Source of the DNA: Rickettsiales bacterium
Lineage (GTDB): Bacteria; Pseudomonadota; Alphaproteobacteria; Rickettsiales; Deianiraeaceae
DNA length: 12,663 nucleotides
NCBI GenBank assembly: GCA_947424985.1
Contig: CANDYN010000019.1
Span: 1-12,663 of the forward strand
Direction: 5' to 3'
The position numbers were made by a program, and so were the translations under genes. Below, in pieces: positions 6,958 through 12,663 of this stretch. The notes beneath the pieces were generated by a model that did not search any database, was not told the DNA's origin, and saw only the letters and a list, made by a program, of their open reading frames with translations. Numbering within the stretch: the stretch's first letter is position 1; the number at the start of each line of letters is the position of its first letter.

Positions 6958-7917
6958 ATGTTTTCAAATTTATTAGACTTAGTAACTAAGATAAATAGCG
7001 ATGAAGAAGCTATTGCTTATTTCATAAAAATGCGCTGGAACGGGAAAGTTGTATGCCCTTTTAAGAAATGCGATAGTAATATATGGAATGAGCAATCTAA
7101 GATATACAATTATGCAAATAAAAAGGAGTTTAAATGTTCTTGTTGTAAACATAGATTCTCTTATAAAACTGGAACATTCCTTGAAAACTCTAAGGTATCC
7201 ATGAGAAAATGGCTTATGGCTATGTATATCTTTACATCTCATAAAAAAGGAATATCAAGTATTCAACTTGGTAAAGATATTGGTGTACGTCAGGCAACAG
7301 CATGGTTTATGCTTCAAAGATTACGAGCAGCTAGTAATAAGAATTTTAATGGTGAGCAATACGATGGGATTTCAGAAATTGATGAAACTTACTATGGAGG
7401 AAAAGCTGAAAATATGCACATGTCAAAAAGGATTGCTGCAAAAGGTATTTACGAAAAAGCAGTTGTTCTTGGTATTATAAACCGTGATACGAAACAAGTA
7501 AAATTAGTTCATACCGAAGATGCTAAATATCATACTCTTGCAAAGGAGGTTATGAATAAAGTTGTTGAAGGTTCGACTATCATAACAGATGAATCAAGTG
7601 CATACTACACTCTTGGAAAAATGGGATACGTTCATGAAAAAGTTAATCATAGCAAGGGTGAATATGTTAAAAAAGAAAAAAGTGATGCAAGAACTGCCTT
7701 TAAAATCACTACTAATTCAATAGAAGGAGTGTTTGGATTGCTTAAACGTGGTATTAACGGAACGTATCACTGGGTGAGTAAAAAGCATTTACAAAAATAT
7801 TTATCAGAATTTACCTTTAGATTTAATACCCGTGACTTTGAAGCTGAAGGCTCAAGACTTGATTATTTTATGTCAAATTTAACTGGTAGATTAAAATACA
7901 GCGATTTGATTGCTTAA
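6958..7917 (+). CDS. IS1595-family (ISXO2-like) transposase
   Basis: This DDE-type transposase would cut and join the element's terminal repeats. Counting from the ATG at 6958 (319 residues), there is an N-terminal zinc ribbon with Cys33, Cys38, Cys60 and Cys63. A helix-turn-helix-like stretch follows (about 95-122, SIQLGKDIGVRQATAWFMLQ). The ISXO2 catalytic core comes next: EIDETYYGGK with Asp142, IITDESSAYY with Asp211, then HSKGEYV and TTNSIEGVFGLLKR, with Asn253 or Glu256 as the third catalytic position of the DD(E/N) type. The family tail HWVSKKHLQKYL and FRFNTR is present. A TTG at 6952 would add two residues, but the ATG is the more likely start. Nothing is truncated, so the protein may be active. 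Confidence 0.95.
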   Translation: MFSNLLDLVTKINSDEEAIAYFIKMRWNGKVVCPFKKCDSNIWNEQSKIYNYANKKEFKCSCCKHRFSYKTGTFLENSKVSMRKWLMAMYIFTSHKKGISSIQLGKDIGVRQATAWFMLQRLRAASNKNFNGEQYDGISEIDETYYGGKAENMHMSKRIAAKGIYEKAVVLGIINRDTKQVKLVHTEDAKYHTLAKEVMNKVVEGSTIITDESSAYYTLGKMGYVHEKVNHSKGEYVKKEKSDARTAFKITTNSIEGVFGLLKRGINGTYHWVSKKHLQKYLSEFTFRFNTRDFEAEGSRLDYFMSNLTGRLKYSDLIA

Positions 7918-7942
7918 TATGATGAAGAAAATTAAGCAAAAT

Positions 7943-7948
7943 AAGGAG
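7943..7948 (+). promoter_or_regulatory. Shine-Dalgarno sequence of the small cargo gene
   Basis: AAGGAG lies three bases before the ATG at 7952. It is the only strong ribosome binding site I see in the window, though the spacing is short. It favours 7952 over the ATG at 7919 as the start. Confidence 0.5.
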
Positions 7949-7951
7949 AAA

Positions 7952-8086
7952 ATGACAATTGAACAAAAGAAAAGATTTGAGGAAATTGTAGCTAATCAGG
8001 AGAAGTTTGAGGGTTTGGTAAAAAAAACTACTTGCAATCCTGAAAAGGATAAGATAAAGAAGAGGGGTGGGAATTTAGAGGAGTGA
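7952..8086 (+). CDS. Small charged protein encoded after the transposase
   Basis: This frame encodes 44 residues from the ATG at 7952, or 55 from the ATG at 7919, one base after the transposase stop. It is highly charged and probably helical (MTIEQKKRFEEIVANQEKF, then a Lys-rich tail with one Cys and RGGNLEE at the end). I recognise no domain. A Shine-Dalgarno, the correct strand and tight packing between the transposase and the 83-residue gene support it as real. It may be a transposition accessory or regulatory peptide, or a passenger; the sequence does not say which. Confidence 0.5.
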   Translation: MTIEQKKRFEEIVANQEKFEGLVKKTTCNPEKDKIKKRGGNLEE

Positions 8087-8099
8087 TATTGTTAAGAGT

Positions 8100-8351
8100 A
8101 TGATTAGTAAACAAGATGAAATAGATAAAAATTATAAAGTATTTTTGAAGCTATTGCCTTCTTTAATGCCAGTTTATTCTGGTAAGTTTGCTTTATTAAA
8201 AGATCAGAAGATTATTAAAATTTTTGATACGTTGCCAGATGCATATGAGACCGGAAAGTTATTATACAATGATGGATTATTTTCCGTACAGGAAATTAAA
8301 TATGATACGTCAACACATCTAGGGTTCTTTTCAAATATATTACATCCTTAA
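8100..8351 (+). CDS. Small protein paired with retropepsin-like protease
   Basis: This 83-residue soluble protein has an N-terminal helix (residues 4-22, about DEIDKNYKVFLKLLPSLMP) and then a compact part, YSGKFALLKDQKIIKIFDT, LPDAYETGKLLY and FSVQEI. The pattern 'GKFALlkd...ifDT..dAyetG...y....F.vqei' resembles small uncharacterised bacterial proteins that, from memory, often sit directly upstream of retropepsin-like aspartic protease genes. That is the arrangement here: the protease gene starts four bases after its stop. It could be a partner, substrate, chaperone or inhibitor of the protease. No catalytic residues are evident. The start has only a weak AAGAG before it. I am sure it is a gene and unsure of its role. 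Confidence 0.8.
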   Translation: MISKQDEIDKNYKVFLKLLPSLMPVYSGKFALLKDQKIIKIFDTLPDAYETGKLLYNDGLFSVQEIKYDTSTHLGFFSNILHP

Positions 8352-8355
8352 GTTT

Positions 8356-8772
8356 ATGATGTTTGTTGCTAGTGGAAAATTATCAGATACAAATAATAAT
8401 CATATAATATTGCCTTGTGCAGTATCAAAAGATGTGTTACAAGTTTCAACCATTAATAGCTTGCAATGTTTTCATGGTATAATTGATACTGGTGCGTCAA
8501 TAACGTCAATATCATCAAAGATAGTGCAACAATTTGAATTGGAGGCGCTTCCAATAAAAGCATATACTAACACAGCAGCTGGCAAAATAGAAGTTACACA
8601 GCATATTATCAATATTGTTCTATTCAATGAAAATAAGTCAATGTGGTGGGCAAAAGCTAGTCAGGTAGTACAATGTATACCGTTTGAGGGAGATATTTTA
8701 ATAGGAATGGATATATTAAAACATTCTACATTTATAATAACTCCAGATGGACATTATAACATAAATTTATAA
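8356..8772 (+). CDS. Retropepsin-like aspartic protease
   Basis: This is a single-lobe aspartic protease of the retroviral type, 138 residues long. The catalytic motif GIIDTGASIT places the active-site aspartate at residue 44 (DTGAS 44-48). The second family signature, a hydrophobic-hydrophobic-Gly near the C-terminus, is DILIGMDIL at 113-121. Between them come a flap-like region and beta-rich sequence ending in ITPDGHYNI. One lobe carries only one aspartate, so it must dimerise to be active, as retroviral proteases do. No signal peptide or membrane segment is seen, so it should act in the cytoplasm. It lies between the 83-residue gene and the 304-residue gene with gaps of 4 and 15 bases, so it is probably co-transcribed with both. 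Its substrate is unknown; the neighbouring cargo proteins are the first candidates. Confidence 0.88.
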   Translation: MMFVASGKLSDTNNNHIILPCAVSKDVLQVSTINSLQCFHGIIDTGASITSISSKIVQQFELEALPIKAYTNTAAGKIEVTQHIINIVLFNENKSMWWAKASQVVQCIPFEGDILIGMDILKHSTFIITPDGHYNINL

Positions 8773-8787
8773 ACATGATTTGAAGGT

Positions 8788-9702
8788 ATGAGTGAAGTTA
8801 AATTTCAATTAATTTATGACGGAAAAGCATTAGAAAATCATGAAATTAATCCTCGTGATTTATCTATCGCATTAATTGCGATTAATGATTTATTTGAAAA
8901 TGCAGATAGAGTTGTCAATCAAAACAAGACTAAAGCTGAAATTAAAGTTAAGGCTAGCTTTGAAACTGGTTGTTTTAAGATTAATTTTTCAAGCTATCAA
9001 TCAATTTTAGAGCAAGCAAAAGATTTATTTTCATCCAATGAGGTTAATGCAATCGTGAATGCTGGTGGGTTATTAGGTATAATTTTCTGTAGCACAAAAG
9101 GATTGATTGCATTAATTAAATTTTTAAAAGGAAAAAGACCAAATAAAATTATAGAAAATGAAGATAAAACTTTTTCTATCTGGAAAGACGGGAAGAGTGT
9201 TATATTTGAACAAAAAGTTATCGAATTGTATAAAGATTATAAACTTAGAAAGAGCTTTGAAGACTTGATATCTCCGTTAAATAAAACGGGTATAGAAGAT
9301 TTTGTTGTAAAAGAAAATGATAAAACAGATTTTTTATGTCATGTAAGAAAAGATGAAAAAGATTGGTTTTTATGTCCAGATAGTAAAGAAGAAGAAGTAG
9401 GTGAACCAAAGGTTTTTGAAACATATATTAGCATTATAAATTTATCATTTAAAGAAGGTAATAAATGGTTTGTAAATGATGGAAATGAAAGTTTTTATAT
9501 TACAGTTGAAGATGAAATCTTTTTGCAAAAAATAGATGATTCAATTATTAAATTTTCCAAAGGAGATATATTGAAGGTGAAAATTAGAAAAGTACAATTT
9601 TATAATTTTGATAAAAAGAGCCTAAGAAGTGAGTACTTTGTGGAACAAGTATTGGAGCATAAAACCCCAAGCAAAACTGCTGATTTATTTGAAAGTGTGT
9701 AA
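8788..9702 (+). CDS. Uncharacterised 304-residue cargo protein with central hydrophobic segment
   Basis: No function can be assigned. Three parts are visible. An N-terminal region (1-83) includes FQLIYDGKALENHEINPRD and LSIALIAINDLFENADRVVN. A hydrophobic, glycine-containing segment (about 87-112, ending KFLKGKR) could span a membrane. A hydrophilic C-terminal part (about 200-292) carries EGNKWFVNDGNESFYI, EDEIFL and FSKGDILKVKIR, and probably forms a beta-rich domain. I have the impression of a widespread uncharacterised family with this layout in proteobacterial accessory DNA, but cannot confirm it. GAAGG just before the ATG is a modest ribosome binding site. It is the last gene before the right end (30 bases away). 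As neighbour to a protease it might be a membrane effector or a protease substrate; that is inference. Confidence 0.8.
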   Translation: MSEVKFQLIYDGKALENHEINPRDLSIALIAINDLFENADRVVNQNKTKAEIKVKASFETGCFKINFSSYQSILEQAKDLFSSNEVNAIVNAGGLLGIIFCSTKGLIALIKFLKGKRPNKIIENEDKTFSIWKDGKSVIFEQKVIELYKDYKLRKSFEDLISPLNKTGIEDFVVKENDKTDFLCHVRKDEKDWFLCPDSKEEEVGEPKVFETYISIINLSFKEGNKWFVNDGNESFYITVEDEIFLQKIDDSIIKFSKGDILKVKIRKVQFYNFDKKSLRSEYFVEQVLEHKTPSKTADLFESV

Positions 9703-9732
9703 TAACATTACTGAACTTGAAGATTAGTCTAA

Positions 9733-9754
9733 GTCAAAGATGCGTATAGTTACC
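9733..9754 (-). repeat. Right terminal inverted repeat, 22 bp
   Basis: It ends in TATAGTTACC and is an exact 22-base reverse complement of 6875-6896, marking the right boundary of the transposon. Confidence 0.95.
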
Positions 9755-9762
9755 AAAAATAA
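9755..9762 (+). repeat. Right target site duplication of the transposon
   Basis: AAAAATAA directly follows the right terminal repeat and matches 6867-6874 exactly. The base after it begins the original pheT-rplQ intergenic DNA. Confidence 0.9.
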
Positions 9763-9778
9763 TTTAATAAAAAGCTTG

Positions 9779-9827
9779 ATTATTAAAAAATAATGGTTAG
9801 CTTTTGCTAAAGATATTGGTTTTTTTT
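9779..9827 (+). promoter_or_regulatory. Two small hairpins and a T-run before rplQ
   Basis: The old pheT-rplQ spacer holds ATTATT-AAAA-AATAAT (9779-9794), then TTAGC-TTTT-GCTAA (9797-9810), and after nine bases a run of eight T (9820-9827) ending three bases before the rplQ ATG. The stems are weak and the T-run is detached, so a terminator is doubtful. It could be a leader structure for the ribosomal protein gene, or chance in AT-rich DNA. Confidence 0.25.
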
Positions 9828-9830
9828 AAC

Positions 9831-10202
9831 ATGAGACACGGTGTAAAGACAAAAAAATTAGGAGTTAGCTCGTCGCACAGACCACTTTTGATGAGGAACC
9901 TTGCTACATCTTTATTTGAATCCGGATATATGATGACAACTTTAACAAGGGCAAAAGTTATAAGACCTTTTGTTGAAAAGTTAGTTACAATAGCGAAAAC
10001 CAAAGACAGGGTCACCGCAATAAGAGCTTTGAAGGCTGTTCTTTTTACAGAAAAGGCGATAGATAATTGCTTTAAATTTGCAAATATTTTTCAATTGAGA
10101 AATGGTGGATATACTAGAGTTGTAAAGGTTGAGAAAAATAGACAGGGTGATAATTCATCCGTTGGATTTGTTCAGTTTGTTGAAGAATTAGAATCTAAGT
10201 AA
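9831..10202 (+). CDS. rplQ: 50S ribosomal protein L17
   Basis: L17 lines the large ribosomal subunit near the peptide exit tunnel. The 123-residue protein starts at the ATG of MRHGVKTKKLG, the usual L17 N-terminus. Landmarks follow: SSSHRPLLMRNLATSLFESG, TTLTRAKVIRPFVEKLVTIAK, then the C-terminal NGGYTRVVKVEKNRQGDNSS and GFVQFVEEL. An in-frame ATG at 9804 would add nine residues unlike the family, so I reject it. No Shine-Dalgarno is present; the start follows a run of eight T. In most bacteria rplQ follows rpoA, but rpoA is not here. Since the transposon inserted, rplQ lies behind the cargo genes and needs either read-through from the element or its own promoter; no clear one is visible. Confidence 0.96.
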   Translation: MRHGVKTKKLGVSSSHRPLLMRNLATSLFESGYMMTTLTRAKVIRPFVEKLVTIAKTKDRVTAIRALKAVLFTEKAIDNCFKFANIFQLRNGGYTRVVKVEKNRQGDNSSVGFVQFVEELESK

Positions 10203-10228
10203 TAAAAAATTAACCTAATTTTAGTTTC

Positions 10229-11755
10229 ATGTCAGGTTTTGACAAACATTCATTTATAAACCTCATAAAATCATCAATAGATGGCAATCAAGATTTTAAT
10301 GCATTTGAAAACAAGGGCGAAGTTTTATCTATATCCGATGGTACTGCTAAAATTTCTGGAATGACAAATGCAAAAATGGGTAGTCTTGTAAAATTTTCAT
10401 CTGGTATTAATGGTATCATAATGGGAATTGAATTTGACACTGTTTTGGCGGCGATTTTTGGAGAAGATTCTGAAATAAAAGAGGGAGATTACGTTGGGCT
10501 ATCTTCTGATTTTTTATCAGTAAAGGTCGGCAAAGGTATGCTTTCAAGGGTTGTAGATGGAATAGGCAATCCCATCGATGGATTTGATGGAATTGTTGGA
10601 GAAAGTTATCCAGTTGAAAGGGCTGCACCTGGAATAATGGACAGAAAATCGGTGCATGAACCTTTGCAAACGGGAATTTTGGCAATAGATGCGTTGATTC
10701 CAATTGGACGTGGCCAAAGGGAGTTGATAATTGGTGACAGAAAAACCGGAAAAACTACGATAGCAATAGATACGATATTGAATCAAGCAAAGATAAATGA
10801 AAATTTACCGGAAAAGGAAAGAGTGTATTCCGTTTATGTTGCGATAGGACAAAAGGCTTCGGGTGTTGCAAAAATTGTTGAAAAGCTAAGAGAGGCTGGC
10901 GCAATGCAATATACTGTGGTTGTTGCGGCAAATGCCTCAGATCCAGTTGCAATGCAATATTTTGCGCCATATACGGGTTCCTCTATCGCTGAATATTTTC
11001 GTGACAATGGAATGCATGCCTTAATAGTTTTTGATGATCTTTCAAAACATGCTGTTGCATATAGGCAAATGTCGCTACTTCTGAAGCGTCCGCCCGCGAG
11101 AGAGGCTTACCCTGGGGATGTTTTTTATATACATTCGCGTTTGCTTGAAAGGGCTGCAAAATTGTCCGATGAAATGGGTGCCGGTTCCTTGACCGCTTTA
11201 CCCATAATCGAAACTCAGGCAAATGATGTTTCCGGTTTTATTCCGACGAATGTTATTTCAATTACTGATGGGCAAATTTTTCTTGAGTCTGCTTTATTTT
11301 TGAAAGGTATAATGCCGGCAATTAACGTCGGACTTTCTGTTTCAAGAGTTGGGTCTGCAGCTCAAGTAAAGGCGATTAAAAGTGTATCGGGGACGTTAAA
11401 ATTGGATCTTGCACAATTTCGTGAACTTGAAGCGTTTTCTCAGTTTGCATCGGATCTTGATGATTCAACAAAAGAAACCATCTCAAGGGGTGAAAAGCTG
11501 GTTGAGATATTAAAGCAGGATGCAAATAAGCCTTTGTCTATGCCGCTTGAAGCTTGTATTTTATATGTTGCAAATAAAAATTTGATAAGCTCTATTCCAA
11601 AGAATTCTATTGTAAAATTTAAAGAGAAGCTTGTAGCTGTCCTTTGTGATAAATATGGTAAAACTCTTGATGGAATTGACAAAGCTAAGTTAATAGATAC
11701 CAAGGCTGAAGAGGCGATACAAAAAGCGGTGCAGAACGTTATATCTTCTTTTTAG
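10229..11755 (+). CDS. atpA: F1F0 ATP synthase subunit alpha
   Basis: This is the alpha subunit of the F1 hexamer, holding the non-catalytic nucleotide site and contributing an arginine to the catalytic site on beta. At 508 residues it is full length. Visible features are the N-terminal beta-barrel (about 25-95), RVVDGIGNPIDG at 107-118, a Walker A GDRKTGKT at 169-176, a Walker B HALIVFDDLSKHA at 263-275, RPPAREAYPGDVFYIHSRLLERAAK, and VSRVGSAAQ with the arginine finger Arg373. Walker A has Lys172 where GDRQTGKT is standard. The gene begins 26 bases after rplQ with no Shine-Dalgarno, and the next gene starts at the base after its stop. atpH is not upstream and atpG not downstream, so atpA has left the usual atpHAGDC order. 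Confidence 0.97.
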   Translation: MSGFDKHSFINLIKSSIDGNQDFNAFENKGEVLSISDGTAKISGMTNAKMGSLVKFSSGINGIIMGIEFDTVLAAIFGEDSEIKEGDYVGLSSDFLSVKVGKGMLSRVVDGIGNPIDGFDGIVGESYPVERAAPGIMDRKSVHEPLQTGILAIDALIPIGRGQRELIIGDRKTGKTTIAIDTILNQAKINENLPEKERVYSVYVAIGQKASGVAKIVEKLREAGAMQYTVVVAANASDPVAMQYFAPYTGSSIAEYFRDNGMHALIVFDDLSKHAVAYRQMSLLLKRPPAREAYPGDVFYIHSRLLERAAKLSDEMGAGSLTALPIIETQANDVSGFIPTNVISITDGQIFLESALFLKGIMPAINVGLSVSRVGSAAQVKAIKSVSGTLKLDLAQFRELEAFSQFASDLDDSTKETISRGEKLVEILKQDANKPLSMPLEACILYVANKNLISSIPKNSIVKFKEKLVAVLCDKYGKTLDGIDKAKLIDTKAEEAIQKAVQNVISSF

Positions 11756-12663
11756 ATGAAAATTATTCTTGTTTTTGGATTTTTTTTTATTTCATCTTGT
11801 AAAAATTTTGATATTTATAAAGAGAGAAAAAACTCCAGTCCAAGCGTTGCTTTAAATGAAATAAGTGCTTTAATTGATAAAAAATATATTAAAAGTATAC
11901 CGGAAGACGATCTTTCGGAAAATGCAGCTTTTGGCGTGATATCAAAACTTGATGAGCATTCGGATTTTTTTTCAAAGAACGATTATGCAATTTTCAATCA
12001 AAATATAAGCGGTAGCATAGCCGGAATAGGCGTTGAGCTTTTAAAGCATGAAGACGGAGCAATGATTATGTCGGTGATCGATGGATCATCTGCGCAAAAA
12101 TCAGGACTTAAAACTCGAGATATTATTTTTCAAATTAACGATACAAGTGTAGACTCTTTATCTGTTGCAAAAATCGGTCAATTAATCAGTGGAGAGATTG
12201 GTACAAGTCTTTATTTATCGGTTATTGACGGGCAAACAAATAATCATAAAATTGTTCTTGTTAAGAGGGCTAAGATTTTAACAAACAGTGTTGAGGTTGA
12301 AAAATATGAAAAAATTCCCGTTATAAAGATTAAATATTTTGCCGAAAATACCGCTGAAATGTTAAAAAATGAACTTAAAAAATTAGAAAAATATAAACCA
12401 TTGGGTTTGATTTTTGATTTACGAAATAATCCTGGTGGCTTACTTGACTCCGCCCTTGAGATTGCGTCTATTTTTCTGGAAAAAGGCGTTGAGATCGTTC
12501 AAGTTGCAAGTCCAAAAAGAGATGCCTACATTTACGGTGCAAATGGGCATGATTATTATGATTTTTATAAAAAAACTCCAATTGTAATAATTATTAACGA
12601 AGGAAGTGCATCCGGATCTGAGATATTAGCCTCTGCAATTAAAGAAAATAAGCGTGGAAAAGT
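11756..12663 (+). CDS. S41 (CtpA-type) C-terminal processing protease, lipoprotein, 3' end outside window
   Basis: The first 302 codons of an envelope serine protease of the tail-specific/CtpA family are present; the frame is still open at the window end. A hydrophobic leader (2-14) ends in ISSC with Cys15, a good lipobox, so it is probably a lipoprotein. A PDZ domain spans about 82-165 (ISGSIAGIGVELL, then VIDGSSAQKSGLKTRDIIFQIN). The S41 core follows: VIKIKYFAENTAEMLKNELK near 189-208, IFDLRNNPGGLLDSALEIA, then IINEGSASGSEILASAIKE, where Ser286 should be the nucleophile by comparison with the SASASE motif. The catalytic Lys, usually about 25 residues further on, lies beyond the window. The ATG directly follows the atpA stop, so translation is probably coupled. 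Such proteases trim or degrade envelope proteins from their C-termini; the substrate here is unknown. Confidence 0.93.
   Translation, partial: MKIILVFGFFFISSCKNFDIYKERKNSSPSVALNEISALIDKKYIKSIPEDDLSENAAFGVISKLDEHSDFFSKNDYAIFNQNISGSIAGIGVELLKHEDGAMIMSVIDGSSAQKSGLKTRDIIFQINDTSVDSLSVAKIGQLISGEIGTSLYLSVIDGQTNNHKIVLVKRAKILTNSVEVEKYEKIPVIKIKYFAENTAEMLKNELKKLEKYKPLGLIFDLRNNPGGLLDSALEIASIFLEKGVEIVQVASPKRDAYIYGANGHDYYDFYKKTPIVIIINEGSASGSEILASAIKENKRGK

Larger units (their letters stand above)
6875..9754 (+). mobile_element. IS1595/ISXO2-type transposon with four cargo genes
   Basis: This is a complete 2,880-bp element bounded by perfect 22-bp inverted repeats starting GGTAACTATA and flanked by exact 8-bp duplications. 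It holds a transposase with intact catalytic residues and four cargo genes, all on one strand with gaps of a few to 34 bases. One promoter inside the left end could drive them all. Perfect ends and duplication suggest recent insertion. From general knowledge, some IS1595-family members carry passenger genes, so the architecture has precedent; this set of cargo is the notable part. The element inserted between pheT and rplQ without damaging either reading frame. Its genes seem to use Leu TTA and Ile ATA more, and CTT less, than pheT; this was judged by eye. Confidence 0.93.

Noticed and set aside
9717..9750. Outward promoter at the right transposon end (TTGAAG and TATAGT)
   Set aside because: The hexamers are 22 bases apart, too far for a sigma-70 promoter, and the TATAGT is simply part of the terminal repeat.
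9797..9827. Rho-independent terminator before rplQ
   Set aside because: The five-base stem TTAGC/GCTAA is weak and nine bases separate it from the T-run, so it lacks the form of an intrinsic terminator. I kept it only as a low-confidence structure.
9804..9830. ATG at 9804 as the start of L17
   Set aside because: It adds MLKILVFFN, which does not match the L17 family. MRHGVKTKK from the ATG at 9831 is the conserved N-terminus.
10416..11703. Minus-strand open frames opposite atpA
   Set aside because: They are antisense to a full-length, well-conserved atpA and show no domain of their own.
1..12663. CRISPR array, rRNA or tRNA genes
   Set aside because: I saw no regularly spaced direct repeats, no rRNA-like conserved stretches and no cloverleaf with a T-loop motif; coding genes fill nearly the whole window.

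Overview
The window is AT-rich DNA from a bacterium, most likely an alphaproteobacterium with a reduced genome of the Rickettsiales type. I infer this from HemJ-type haem synthesis, strong A/T bias, Lys/Asn-rich proteins of unknown function, and essential genes separated from their usual operon partners. No taxonomic marker was checked against a database.

Layout. 1-1008 (+): end of a Lys/Asn-rich protein with 30-residue repeats, probably starting before the window. 1005-1829 (-): exonuclease III (xthA). 1881-2675 (+): a ZnuA/TroA-type metal-binding lipoprotein. 2672-3805 (-): a Lys/Glu-rich coiled-coil protein whose reading frame stays open, and looks coding, up to 4009 without a usual start codon. 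4064-4492 and 4499-6874 (+): hemJ and pheT, closely spaced. 9831-10202, 10229-11755 and 11756-end (+): rplQ (L17), atpA and the first 302 codons of a lipoprotein S41 (CtpA-type) protease, apparently one transcription unit.

Between pheT and rplQ lies a complete 2,880-bp transposon (6875-9754). It has perfect 22-bp terminal inverted repeats and an exact 8-bp target duplication (AAAAATAA). One copy of the duplication carries the pheT stop codon. An IS1595/ISXO2-type transposase follows a strong promoter just inside the left end. Behind it on the same strand, tightly spaced, are four cargo genes: a small charged protein, an 83-residue protein, a single-lobe retropepsin-like aspartic protease with DTGAS, and a 304-residue protein with a central hydrophobic segment. 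Without the insertion, pheT and rplQ would be neighbours about 75 bp apart.

How the genes fit together. The chromosomal genes are housekeeping functions: DNA repair, metal binding, haem synthesis, Phe-tRNA charging, ribosome, ATP synthase and envelope proteolysis. Several lack their usual partners in view: pheS, rpoA, atpH/atpG and znuBC. The most interesting part is the transposon cargo. A retropepsin-like protease next to a small partner and a probable membrane protein could be a proteolytic module carried as a passenger; that function is a hypothesis.
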